From an uncultured Bacteroidales bacterium (GTDB lineage Bacteria > Bacteroidota > Bacteroidia > Bacteroidales > UBA932), in assembly GCA_949296645.1 (NCBI GenBank), contig CASFPH010000009.1:1-64000 (forward strand): 64,000 nt of DNA, written 5' to 3'. The notes under the pieces were generated by a model. That model did not search any database, had not been told where the DNA came from, and saw only the letters and a list, made by a program, of their open reading frames with translations. Below are positions 24,522-32,871 of the stretch, piece after piece. The first letter of the stretch is position 1; each line of letters begins with the position of its first letter. A program made the position numbers and the translations under genes.

Positions 24522-26168
24522 TTACAAATCCACGGTTTTGACTGATACAGGTCTGTTCCTGCATATTCTTTTGTCGAAGGCGAACCAGTATCTTTTTCCG
24601 AAATGTCTGTCCGTGACGTATCTGTATGTCAGGAAAGGGTTGTCTTTGTCAAGCAGGGGATTTTCATGCCGGCAATCATCGAATTTCCACATGATTGAAA
24701 GAGACCCGAAGTCCTTTTTTACTGAAAGTCCTGCTTCGATCCAGTACCTGACGAATGACGGAATCAGTTCCGGTCTGTGTTTTTCCGTGAATTTCCCGAG
24801 AATTCCGGCCCTTGCTTCCTTACCGAGTAGTTCAGATATGAGCATCCTGTCTCCGGTAAATTCAAGAAGTTCTGTCAATGTATCTTTCCCGCTGACAAGA
24901 ATCCTGAAGAAATTCCTCCATTCAGGATCGTTGTACCAGAAATCGAGCATGCGCGATATTTTCATGGCCTTTATAAGTTCGTCATAGGAAATATCAGGGG
25001 TGGAGAGTACTTCGTACGGGGGAAGCGGGGAATATTTTATACCGTGTTGTACCGAATGTTCCCTCATGTGTGTCCCGGGGAGCAGTTTCAGCAATTCGAG
25101 TTGAATTTCGTGTACTCCTGTGCCTGTAAGGACGGCTACATCTTCCAGCAACCTGTCCAAAGTATATCCCGGAAGACCGGCTATGAGGTCTGTGTGTATT
25201 TCCGAGTAACTGTTTTCAATCAGGTTGCGGATTCCGGCAAATGCTTTTTCTGAACTTCCTTTTCTTCGGCAGAGTGTGATTACGTTTTCATCCAGACTCT
25301 GGATTCCCGCTTCGAGGTGTAGAAGCCCTCGCGGCATTGCGGAAATTCTTTCCATGAGTTTCCTGTTCATGAGTGCGGGATGTATTTCCAGATGGAACCT
25401 GATCTTTCCCGAAAAATCCCCGAATATTTCGAGCATTTCGGAAGCTCTCTCCGGCTTTGCATTGAATGTCCTGTCCAGAATGCGTATTTCACGTATTCCA
25501 TGTTTACATGCATTTTCTATGCGTGAACGTATATCCGGAATATCTATTTCCTGTGTCCTCCCGTCCAGCCCGCTTATGCAAAACGTGCAGGTGTTGAAGC
25601 ATCCTCTGGAAGTTTCGATTTGGATAAATGACTTGTCCCATCTGAAAAATACGGATGATTCAGGATATGACAGCGATGCGAAATTCTTTGTCTGTATTGC
25701 TGAACTGTCATGGTATGACCATGTGCCGTCGTTTCCCTTCTCAAGATAGCACATTCCGGGAATCATGCGGTATTTCAGAGGTGATGAGATGAGTTCATTG
25801 AAGATTTCCTCGCCTTCGCCCTTGAAAACCGCATCTACTTCCAGGTTTCTGTGGAGAAATTCCGAATTGTCTCCGAGAAATTCAGGCCCTCCGAGAAGTA
25901 CGGTGCATTCCGGATACAGTTGTTTTATTTTCTTTATGATTCTGATGGCATACTCATGATTGAAGAGCCACAACGTGGACATGAGCAGCTGCGGTGCGAA
26001 ATTTTCCGTTTCAGATATCAGTTCCTGTTCAGGGGTCTTTACGGTTCCGGATATTATTTTCCACTCGTGTGCATTTCTGGTTTCTTCATGAAGTTGTGCG
26101 TCGAGTGCCGGAATTGCCAGCGAAGAATGGGAATAGGATGAATTTATGTCTAACCAGAGTATACGCAT
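24522..26168 (-). CDS. B12-binding radical SAM enzyme (probably DUF4080 type)
   Basis: The 548-aa protein begins at ATG 26168 (MRILWLDINSSYSHSSLA); a longer open frame upstream is not supported. The N-terminal half is a cobalamin-binding-like Rossmann domain (about 1-140) with LLGGPEFLGDN, followed by a radical SAM barrel whose cluster motif is CFNTCTFC near residue 180. The C-terminal region resembles DUF4080. The reaction is unknown; relatives perform methylations or ring rearrangements. Each turnover of a radical SAM enzyme generates 5'-deoxyadenosine or, for methylation, SAH as well, and the divergent neighbour gene encodes a deaminase of those by-products. The two genes share one palindromic promoter. 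Confidence 0.82.
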   Translation of the reverse strand: MRILWLDINSSYSHSSLAIPALDAQLHEETRNAHEWKIISGTVKTPEQELISETENFAPQLLMSTLWLFNHEYAIRIIKKIKQLYPECTVLLGGPEFLGDNSEFLHRNLEVDAVFKGEGEEIFNELISSPLKYRMIPGMCYLEKGNDGTWSYHDSSAIQTKNFASLSYPESSVFFRWDKSFIQIETSRGCFNTCTFCISGLDGRTQEIDIPDIRSRIENACKHGIREIRILDRTFNAKPERASEMLEIFGDFSGKIRFHLEIHPALMNRKLMERISAMPRGLLHLEAGIQSLDENVITLCRRKGSSEKAFAGIRNLIENSYSEIHTDLIAGLPGYTLDRLLEDVAVLTGTGVHEIQLELLKLLPGTHMREHSVQHGIKYSPLPPYEVLSTPDISYDELIKAMKISRMLDFWYNDPEWRNFFRILVSGKDTLTELLEFTGDRMLISELLGKEARAGILGKFTEKHRPELIPSFVRYWIEAGLSVKKDFGSLSIMWKFDDCRHENPLLDKDNPFLTYRYVTDRHFGKRYWFAFDKRICRNRPVSVKTVDL

Positions 26169-26190
26169 CGGCTGCCTTTTGTTTATGGCA

Positions 26191-26207
26191 CAAAAATAGT
26201 ATTTTTG
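26191..26207. promoter_or_regulatory. Palindromic bidirectional promoter core
   Basis: CAAAAATA-G-TATTTTTG is a perfect 17-nt palindrome made of two exact TAnnTTTG elements back to back: 26191-26198 for the radical SAM gene (ATG at 26168) and 26200-26207 for the deaminase gene (ATG at 26229). Their 5' leaders would be only about 15 nt. Confidence 0.65.
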
Positions 26208-26228
26208 CATGGAAAAGGAATTCATGTG

Positions 26229-27503
26229 ATGGGTAATCTGTATTTGAAGAATGTAGTGACGGATGCTGGTGTCCGTGATGTGCTGATAATGGACGGACTG
26301 TTTACGGAAATACTTCCTGCCGGTACTGATGTGAGCGGACGGGCAGACGGAATGCCGGTTCTGGATGCATCCGGAAAAAGGATTGTACCTTCGTTTGTAA
26401 ATATGCATACGCACAGTGCCATGACTATGATGAGGGGTGTAGGAGAGGATATGTCTCTCGGAAACTGGCTGGATAAGGTATGGCGCATGGAAAAACATCT
26501 TAATCCTGATTTCATATATTATGGTACCAGACTGGCCTGTCTGGAGATGATTAAGACCGGTACGGCCTTTTTCAATGATCAGTACTGGATGATAGATTCG
26601 GCCATGCGGGCCGTCGCCGATTCAGGCATGCGGGCACATCTTACTTATGTAATGCTGGACCAGTTTGACAGGAATGCGGCTGCACGGCAGCGGGATGAGT
26701 GTGAGGCATCCTTTGCAGCTTCCACAGCCTGGCCTGAAAAAATAAGGTTCGGTATTTCGGTGCATGGCGTATATACGGTTTCGGAAGAAAATATAGTGTG
26801 GGCCGGGGAATTTGCCTCAAGACACGACCTGAAACTGCATGTTCATCTTTCGGAAACAGAAAAAGAGAATGCCGACTGTATTTCGCGGACAGGCATGACT
26901 CCGGTTGCATATCTTGATTCTCTTGGATTTTTAGGAGAAAACGTGATAGCAGCGCATTCGCTTTGGCTCACTGATAAGGATATCGATATTCTGGCCCGAA
27001 GAGGTGTGACGGTTGTGCATAATGTGAATTCGAATCTAAAACTGTCGTCAGGATACCGTTTTCTTTACAATGAGTTGCGCGATGCAGGCGTCCGTGTAAC
27101 ACTCGGTACAGACGGATGTGCCTCATCCAACAATCTGGACATGCTGGAGTCCATGAAAACTATGGCTCTTGTTCAGAAAGCATGGCGCGGTGATCCTGCC
27201 GCGATGCCGCTGGACGAACTGATGAAAATCGCTTCCGCTGCCGGCTACGAAGCTCTCGGAGTACCTGGTGGTTCCATTAGGGAAGGGTTGTCTGCAGATT
27301 TTATTCTTGTGGATACGGATTCCTGTCCGTTCATTCCGGACTATAACTTTTATGCCAATCTTGTTTATTCGGCCAACAGTTCCTGTGTCGATACTCTGGT
27401 TTGCGGAGGCGATGTCCTGATGTCAGGACGAAAGGTGGAGAACGAAAGGACCGTTCTTGACGATTGTCGTAAATATCTTGATAAATTCATTAAAAATATA
27501 TGA
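26229..27503 (+). CDS. MTA/SAH/5'-deoxyadenosine deaminase-type amidohydrolase
   Basis: A 424-aa member of the MtaD/DadD amidohydrolase family, which removes the 6-amino group of 5'-modified adenosines. The metal and catalytic residues are visible: HTH at 60-62, His in [11 protein letters not shown] (near 212) with the following Glu, His in VIAAHSLWL and Asp in [12 protein letters not shown] (near 295). ATG at 26229 is chosen; TTG at 26205 is within the promoter. The next three genes follow with gaps of a few bases or overlaps, and encode a 6-oxopurine phosphorylase, an aldolase and MtnA. Products would be 5'-deoxyinosine, methylthioinosine or S-inosylhomocysteine. Confidence 0.88.
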   Translation: MGNLYLKNVVTDAGVRDVLIMDGLFTEILPAGTDVSGRADGMPVLDASGKRIVPSFVNMHTHSAMTMMRGVGEDMSLGNWLDKVWRMEKHLNPDFIYYGTRLACLEMIKTGTAFFNDQYWMIDSAMRAVADSGMRAHLTYVMLDQFDRNAAARQRDECEASFAASTAWPEKIRFGISVHGVYTVSEENIVWAGEFASRHDLKLHVHLSETEKENADCISRTGMTPVAYLDSLGFLGENVIAAHSLWLTDKDIDILARRGVTVVHNVNSNLKLSSGYRFLYNELRDAGVRVTLGTDGCASSNNLDMLESMKTMALVQKAWRGDPAAMPLDELMKIASAAGYEALGVPGGSIREGLSADFILVDTDSCPFIPDYNFYANLVYSANSSCVDTLVCGGDVLMSGRKVENERTVLDDCRKYLDKFIKNI

Positions 27504-27505
27504 TT

Positions 27506-28360
27506 ATGAGTACTCAGCTTTCAAATATGTTTGATACATCCGTATACGAAGAAGCCTGCGGATACATCAGTGGCAGGGTGAAGGAATCTTTCGGGGAAAG
27601 AAAGCCCATTGCCGGAGTAATATTGGGCAGTGGGCTTGGAGGTCTTGCAGATGTGATAGAATCCAGTCTTGTAATACCGTATTCGGATATACCGCATTTC
27701 CCGCAGTCTACCGCAGTGGGACATAAAGGTAATCTGATCTTCGGAATGCTTGGCGGAAAGTTTATTGTTGCAATGCAGGGACGATTCCATTATTATGAGG
27801 GTTATGAAATGAGGCAGGTTACTTTTCCGGTGAGGATAATGAAACTTTTGGGCATCGATTATCTGTTTGTCTCCAATGCTGCCGGAGGAGTGAATTATGA
27901 TTACAGGGTAGGAGATCTCATGATTATAAGGGACCACATTAATCTTATGCCTAATCCGCTTGTCGGGAAGAACAACGACAGGTTCGGACCGAGATTTCCG
28001 GACATGACAAGACCTTATGACAGAACCCTTATCGCAAAGGCGGAAGAGGTGGCGGAAAGGCTGGGTTACTCCCTTAAGAAAGGCGTATATCTTGCGGGGA
28101 CCGGGCCTACGTATGAGACCCCTTCGGAATATGAGTATTTCAGAAGAATAGGTGCTGATGCCGTGGGGATGTCGACAGTGCCGGAGGTAATCGTGGCAAG
28201 ACATTCCGGAATACCTGTTTTCGGCATGTCGGTAATAACCAATGAAGCCCATCATTTTGCAGATGATTTCGTAAACGACGGTGATGATGTTGTAAAAGCT
28301 GCGAACGAAGCTGCAGGACGTATGACGGCAATATTTACCGGTATATTGGAGTCCCTGTAG
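27506..28360 (+). CDS. Trimeric purine nucleoside phosphorylase, 6-oxopurine type
   Basis: A 284-aa trimeric PNP-family enzyme splitting purine nucleosides with phosphate. Family marks: GSGLGG (41-46), NAAGG (124-128) and [10 protein letters not shown] (200-209). Three positions that fix base choice are visible: Glu204 (YET), Met222 (VGMSTVPE) and Asn246 (VITNEA), matching Glu201, Met219 and Asn243 of human PNP. Methylthioadenosine phosphorylases have a different segment with Asp at that site, so inosine- or guanosine-like substrates are expected, consistent with a deaminase acting first. ATG at 27506 is used; another ATG lies at 27500, overlapping the deaminase stop. Confidence 0.9.
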   Translation: MSTQLSNMFDTSVYEEACGYISGRVKESFGERKPIAGVILGSGLGGLADVIESSLVIPYSDIPHFPQSTAVGHKGNLIFGMLGGKFIVAMQGRFHYYEGYEMRQVTFPVRIMKLLGIDYLFVSNAAGGVNYDYRVGDLMIIRDHINLMPNPLVGKNNDRFGPRFPDMTRPYDRTLIAKAEEVAERLGYSLKKGVYLAGTGPTYETPSEYEYFRRIGADAVGMSTVPEVIVARHSGIPVFGMSVITNEAHHFADDFVNDGDDVVKAANEAAGRMTAIFTGILESL

Positions 28361-28362
28361 GC

Positions 28363-29052
28363 ATGGATGCGTTTCAATATGAGACTGTCACCGAAGCAGT
28401 CGTAAAATATTGCCGTATGATGTGGGAAAAGGGTTTTGTCGACGGTAATGGAGGCAATGTTTCCGTCAGGCTCGACAGAAATACCTTTATCGTTACGCCT
28501 ACGTTGTTTTCCAAGGCGGATGTTCGGGCTGTGGATCTGTGCCTTGTCGATTCTTCCGGAGCTCTTCTGAAGGACAGAATGGAATATTACGGACATAATC
28601 CTGATGTAAGGCCTACAAGTGAGTTCGTCACGCATCTGGCTGTATATTGTGCAGACCCTTCAGCCAGGGCCGTGGTTCATACCCATCCTCCATATACATG
28701 TTCCTATGCCTTTACTTCTGAGGTGCCGGTAAAGCCTCTTGATCCGGAATCGGCAATATGGATCGGCAACCTGGCGATGGTCCCTTATGCAGGACCAGGA
28801 TCCGATATGCTTGCCTTCAAGGTGGAACAGATGGCATCAGGCAGAAACGCACTGATATTGCAGAACCATGGTCTTCTTGCATGGGGAAAGAGCATAAGGG
28901 ATGCATATTGGAGAACAGAGATAGTCGAGGCTCACTGTATGAAAAGCCATCTTGTCGAATGCCGGAATGCTGCTCCGCGCAATTTTACGGCTGAGGAATG
29001 CAGGGAACTTGAAGCTTTGAGGTCTGTTTTTCTGAATGGAAGGGATAAATGA
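28363..29052 (+). CDS. Class II aldolase (5-deoxyribulose/methylthioribulose-1-P aldolase candidate)
   Basis: A 229-aa zinc aldolase of the fuculose-1-phosphate aldolase/adducin family. Zinc ligands are His106 and His108 (VVHTHPPY) and His169 (LQNHGLL); the catalytic acid is Glu87 (PTSEFVTH), and GNGGNVSVR (28-36) is the phosphate loop. In the DHAP shunt the enzyme called Ald2 cleaves 5-deoxyribulose-1-phosphate or 5-methylthioribulose-1-phosphate to DHAP and an aldehyde. Its place between the phosphorylase and the MtnA gene strongly suggests that role. MtnB dehydratase of methionine salvage has the same fold, but no other salvage genes are here. Confidence 0.85.
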   Translation: MDAFQYETVTEAVVKYCRMMWEKGFVDGNGGNVSVRLDRNTFIVTPTLFSKADVRAVDLCLVDSSGALLKDRMEYYGHNPDVRPTSEFVTHLAVYCADPSARAVVHTHPPYTCSYAFTSEVPVKPLDPESAIWIGNLAMVPYAGPGSDMLAFKVEQMASGRNALILQNHGLLAWGKSIRDAYWRTEIVEAHCMKSHLVECRNAAPRNFTAEECRELEALRSVFLNGRDK

Positions 29053-29062
29053 TCGTAAAAGT

Positions 29063-30130
29063 ATGAAAGATATGTTTGTTTTGAAAGATGCAGTAGGTTT
29101 GACGGAAGACGCTTCGAAACTTGTCTTTCTTGATCAGACACAACTTCCTCTGAAGGAGGTATATGTGGAAACCGATGACATTGATGAAATATGCGATGCA
29201 ATATCCAGACTTAAGGTGAGGGGCGCTCCGGCCATAGGAGTTGCGGCGGCACTCGGACTCGCGGTGAGTTTTAACAGCGCCATCCGGTGCGGCGGAAATA
29301 CAGAGGACCGTGCGGCATTGTTCCATTCTTATGCGGAAAAACTTGCCGCTTCAAGACCTACGGCGGTGAATCTTTCGTGGGCTGTCAACAGGATGCTTTT
29401 CGTATTCGACAGGTCTGTCCGGGACGGTTTGTCCGGCACCGGTTTAAGGCATGTCCTGCTGGACGAGGCAATCTCCATCAAAACGGAGGATATTGAAAAA
29501 TGCAGGATGATTTCCGAGAACGGACTGAAACTTATCGGAAAAGGCAGCAGGATACTTACGCACTGTAATGCGGGACATCTTGCAGTTTCAAGATACGGTA
29601 CCGCTCTGGGGCCGGTACACCTTGCACTTGAACGGGGACTTGAACCGGTAATCTATGTCGACGAGACACGCCCTCTTCTGCAAGGTGCCAGACTGACAGC
29701 TTATGAAATGGTAAGGGACGGTGCGGAAACAATTCTTGTCTGCGACAATATGGCAGCATCACTGATGTCGTCCGGCAAGATAGACATGGTTTTTGTCGGA
29801 TGTGACAGAATAGCAGCAAACGGAGATGTTGCCAACAAGATAGGGACATGCGGTCTTGCCGTAATAGCTTCATATTTCGGAGTGCCTTTTTATGTGCTGG
29901 GACCGACGACAACCTATGATCCCGACACTCCGGACGGAAAATCGATAATCATCGAGCACAGGCGTGCTGAAGAAGTTACCGAAATGTTTTATTCGGAAAG
30001 GATGGCGCCTGAAGGTGTGGGCGTATATAATCCTGCCTTTGATGTTACTCCGTCTTCCCTTGTTACAGGGTATGTGAGTGAATATGGCCTTTTTGACAAT
30101 TTTGAGGATTTTAAAAAATCATTGATCTGA
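29063..30130 (+). CDS. mtnA: 5-methylthioribose-1-phosphate / 5-deoxyribose-1-phosphate isomerase
   Basis: MtnA opens aldose-1-phosphates to ketoses. The protein (355 aa from ATG 29063) has RGAPAIGVAAALG (53-65), catalytic Cys168 in LTHCNAG and catalytic Asp248 in VGCDRIAANGD, matching Cys160 and Asp240 of the B. subtilis enzyme. An ATG at 29036 overlaps the aldolase end. It is the last enzyme of the four-gene cluster. MtnA is known to accept 5-deoxyribose-1-phosphate as well as the methylthio substrate, as in the described DHAP shunt. Confidence 0.92.
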   Translation: MKDMFVLKDAVGLTEDASKLVFLDQTQLPLKEVYVETDDIDEICDAISRLKVRGAPAIGVAAALGLAVSFNSAIRCGGNTEDRAALFHSYAEKLAASRPTAVNLSWAVNRMLFVFDRSVRDGLSGTGLRHVLLDEAISIKTEDIEKCRMISENGLKLIGKGSRILTHCNAGHLAVSRYGTALGPVHLALERGLEPVIYVDETRPLLQGARLTAYEMVRDGAETILVCDNMAASLMSSGKIDMVFVGCDRIAANGDVANKIGTCGLAVIASYFGVPFYVLGPTTTYDPDTPDGKSIIIEHRRAEEVTEMFYSERMAPEGVGVYNPAFDVTPSSLVTGYVSEYGLFDNFEDFKKSLI

Positions 30131-30140
30131 AACGTACGGA

Positions 30141-30944
30141 ATGAGCGTTAAATTTTTCAGTTTGAGGAGCGGGAGCAGCGGCAATTGCTATTATTTCGGC
30201 AACGAGCGTGAAGCCTTTCTTGTGGATATGGGGGTCGGACCGAGAATCCTGACCAGAAAACTTAGGGAGGCAGGGCTCGATATGGGCAAAATATCATTTA
30301 TGCTTGTTACCCACGACCATATAGACCATATCAAACATCTGGGAGGTTTTGCCAAAAGGTTTCAGCTGCCGGTCTATGCACCTGACAGACTTCACAGGAG
30401 CCTTGATACGCATCCGTGTACGAGGGGATGCATGTCTGGATGCCGGTATGTCATAGACGAAGCTTCGTTTCTGGATACGGGTAACATAAAGGTAAAGGCT
30501 TTCAGGGTTCCTCATGATGCTACTGTAACATACGGTTACCATATCGATTTTTACGGGGAGCGCATTACGATAATAACGGATGCCGGTGATGTGACGCAGG
30601 AAATGCTACGCTATGCGGCAATTGCAAAACACCTTGTGATAGAGTCGAATTATGATCTGGACATGCTCATGTCAGGCCCGTACTCTCCGGAACTTAAAAG
30701 GAGGATAATAAGCGGGCACGGTCATTTGAGCAACGAACAGACTTCATATATAATAGAAAGGATCTGTGCTTCGGAAAAATCACCGGCGAAGAACATATTT
30801 CTCTGTCATATAAGCGATAACAACAATACTCCGGAACTGGCTTATAAAGCGTCGCAGGAAGCTCTGCGAAGGATAGGGAAGGAGTCATCAGTCAATCTTG
30901 CGGCATTGCCGCGCAAAACCAATTCCCCTATATTCGAATTGTAG
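30141..30944 (+). CDS. MBL-fold metallo-hydrolase (WalJ/YycJ-like)
   Basis: The 267-aa protein begins with the YycJ signature FFSLRSGSSGNCYY and has the metallo-beta-lactamase motif THDHIDHI (near residue 55), with further ligands at HDATVTYGYH and a C-terminal CHISDNNNTPE. WalJ-type proteins are putative nucleases linked to cell-wall or DNA processes. It is 10 nt after mtnA on the same strand but has no evident role in that pathway. Confidence 0.88.
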   Translation: MSVKFFSLRSGSSGNCYYFGNEREAFLVDMGVGPRILTRKLREAGLDMGKISFMLVTHDHIDHIKHLGGFAKRFQLPVYAPDRLHRSLDTHPCTRGCMSGCRYVIDEASFLDTGNIKVKAFRVPHDATVTYGYHIDFYGERITIITDAGDVTQEMLRYAAIAKHLVIESNYDLDMLMSGPYSPELKRRIISGHGHLSNEQTSYIIERICASEKSPAKNIFLCHISDNNNTPELAYKASQEALRRIGKESSVNLAALPRKTNSPIFEL

Positions 30945-30968
30945 CATGGCTGGCCTGCTCGGTAAATG

Positions 30969-31002
30969 AAAAAAAAGCTGTCCCCTTCACGGTGGGGACA
31001 GC
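30969..31002 (-). terminator. Terminator of pckA
   Basis: On the minus strand GCTGTCCCC-ACCGTGAA-GGGGACAGC has a perfect 9-bp stem followed by eight T. It lies 44 nt after the pckA stop. Confidence 0.85.
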
Positions 31003-31045
31003 CCGGCTTCATCAAAATATTATCAATAATCTGTTCAAGATTCAA

Positions 31046-32650
31046 TTAGAGTTTCGGACCTGCCGCAACAAGTGATTTTCCGAGATCGTTTCCTGTGAAT
31101 TTTTCGAAATTCTTTATGAATCTTCCTGCAAGGTCTTTTGCTTTTGTTTCCCATTCAGCTGGAGATGCATAAGTATTGCGCGGATCCAGAATATTTGTGT
31201 CAACGTTAGGGAGAGCCTTAGGCACTTCGAGGTTGAACATAGGGATTACGCTTGTTTCGGCCTTGTCCATTGATCCGTCGAGGATAGCGTCTATTATTGC
31301 ACGGGTATCCTTGATAGAGATACGTTTTCCGGTTCCGTTCCATCCTGTATTCACGAGATATGCCGTGGCTCCGCTTGCTTTCATCCTCTTTACAAGTTCT
31401 TCTCCGTATTTTGTAGGATGGAGAGACAGGAACGCAGCTCCGAAGCATGCTGAGAATGTAGGGGTAGGTTCTGTAATACCTCTTTCGGTACCTGCCAGTT
31501 TTGCGGTGAATCCACTTAGGAAGTAGTACTGGGTCTGTTCAGGATTCAGTTTGGAAACTGGAGGAAGCACTCCGAATGCGTCAGCCGTAAGGAATATGAC
31601 CTTCTTTGCAGGACCTGCCTTGGAAACAGGTTTTACAATGTTGTCTATATGATAGATAGGGTACGATACACGGGTGTTTTCCGTAACGCTCTTGTCGTTG
31701 AAATCTATTTTGCCGTTGGCGTCTACGGTCACGTTTTCAAGAAGCGCGTTTCTCTTGATTGCGTTGTAGATGTCAGGCTCGTTTTCCTTGCTCAGGTTGA
31801 TTACCTTTGCATAGCATCCGCCTTCGAAGTTGAATATGCCTTCGTCATCCCAGCCGTGTTCGTCGTCGCCTATGAGCTGGCGTTTAGGGTCTGTTGAAAG
31901 TGTAGTTTTTCCTGTTCCAGAAAGACCGAAGAAGATGGCTGTGTCGCCGTCTTTGCCGACGTTGGCAGAGCAGTGCATTGAAGCGATGCCTTTGAGAGGA
32001 AGGAGATAATTCATGTATGAGAACATGCCCTTCTTCATTTCTCCACCATACCATGTATTGATGATAACCTGCATCTTTTCGGTAAGGTTGAATACCGTAG
32101 CGGTTTCCGAATTCAGACCGAGTTCCTTGTAGTTTTCAACTTTTGCCTTTGAAGCACAGAGGCATACGAAGTCAGGTTCGCCGTAATTTTCCAGTTCAGC
32201 ATCGGAAGGACGTATGAACATGTTCTTTACGAAGTGAGCCTGCCATGCAACTTCCATTATGAAACGGATTTTCAGCCTGGTGTTTTCATTTGCCCCGCAG
32301 AATGTATCCATTACATAGAGCTTCTTGTTGGAAAGCTGTCCTGCAGCAATCTTCTTGAGTTCGTTCCACGAATTCTGGGACAGTGGTTTGTTGTCGTTCT
32401 TATATTCATCGGATGTCCACCATATGGTGTTTTCGGTAGTCGCATCTTTTACGAAAAACTTGTCTTTAGGAGATCTTCCGGTATATATCCCTGTCATTAC
32501 ATTGACTGCGCCGAGTTCGGTTACCTGACCTTTCTCATATCCTTCAAGTGCAGGATTGGTCTCGTCTGCAAAGAGCTGTTCATAACTCGGATTGTGGTAA
32601 ATTTCCTGAACGCCGGTAATACCGTACTTTGTTAAGTCCAATTTTGCCAT
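31046..32650 (-). CDS. pckA: Phosphoenolpyruvate carboxykinase (ATP)
   Basis: The ATP-type enzyme interconverting oxaloacetate and PEP; in fermentative Bacteroidota it usually runs in the carboxylating direction and makes ATP on the route to succinate. The 534-aa protein shows the kinase-1a P-loop [11 protein letters not shown] (near residue 245), the metal/second-ATP motif [13 protein letters not shown] (near 265) and [10 protein letters not shown] (near 57) for oxaloacetate. It is monocistronic, with a terminator behind and a 221-nt upstream region. The reaction direction is inferred from lifestyle. Confidence 0.96.
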   Translation of the reverse strand: MAKLDLTKYGITGVQEIYHNPSYEQLFADETNPALEGYEKGQVTELGAVNVMTGIYTGRSPKDKFFVKDATTENTIWWTSDEYKNDNKPLSQNSWNELKKIAAGQLSNKKLYVMDTFCGANENTRLKIRFIMEVAWQAHFVKNMFIRPSDAELENYGEPDFVCLCASKAKVENYKELGLNSETATVFNLTEKMQVIINTWYGGEMKKGMFSYMNYLLPLKGIASMHCSANVGKDGDTAIFFGLSGTGKTTLSTDPKRQLIGDDEHGWDDEGIFNFEGGCYAKVINLSKENEPDIYNAIKRNALLENVTVDANGKIDFNDKSVTENTRVSYPIYHIDNIVKPVSKAGPAKKVIFLTADAFGVLPPVSKLNPEQTQYYFLSGFTAKLAGTERGITEPTPTFSACFGAAFLSLHPTKYGEELVKRMKASGATAYLVNTGWNGTGKRISIKDTRAIIDAILDGSMDKAETSVIPMFNLEVPKALPNVDTNILDPRNTYASPAEWETKAKDLAGRFIKNFEKFTGNDLGKSLVAAGPKL

Positions 32651-32784
32651 AATTTTAAGATGTTTAATATGTTATTACTTAATTCTATCCGTATAACTAA
32701 ATTTTATCGCTTAACCTTATATGCAAAAATTCTGCCAAAGTGTGCAAAAAGTACTGTTGTCATCTTTTCGCAATTTTACCCAAT

Positions 32785-32822
32785 CAAATGTAATATATTT
32801 TTTTTAAAAACTGTTACATTTG
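32785..32822. promoter_or_regulatory. Inverted repeat between pckA and recQ
   Basis: CAAATGTAA (32785-32793) and TTACATTTG (32814-32822) are perfectly complementary 9-bp arms separated by 20 nt of A/T-rich sequence. The site lies in the 221-nt divergent region and could be an operator for either gene; no known regulator site was recognised. The rest of this region shows only A/T-rich sequence. Confidence 0.35.
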
Positions 32823-32835
32823 GGAGCAAGTGATT

Positions 32836-32843
32836 TATTTTTG
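32836..32843 (+). promoter_or_regulatory. -7 promoter element TATTTTTG for recQ
   Basis: Exact TAnnTTTG, 28 nt before the recQ ATG at 32872. Confidence 0.55.
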
Positions 32844-32871
32844 TAAAAAAATAGTCTTGACATAAGGGAGA

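Noticed and set aside
28363-30130. Classical methionine salvage (aldolase as MtnB)
   Set aside because: MtnC, MtnD and MtnW are absent from the cluster and the phosphorylase is of the 6-oxopurine type; the DHAP-shunt reading explains all four genes.
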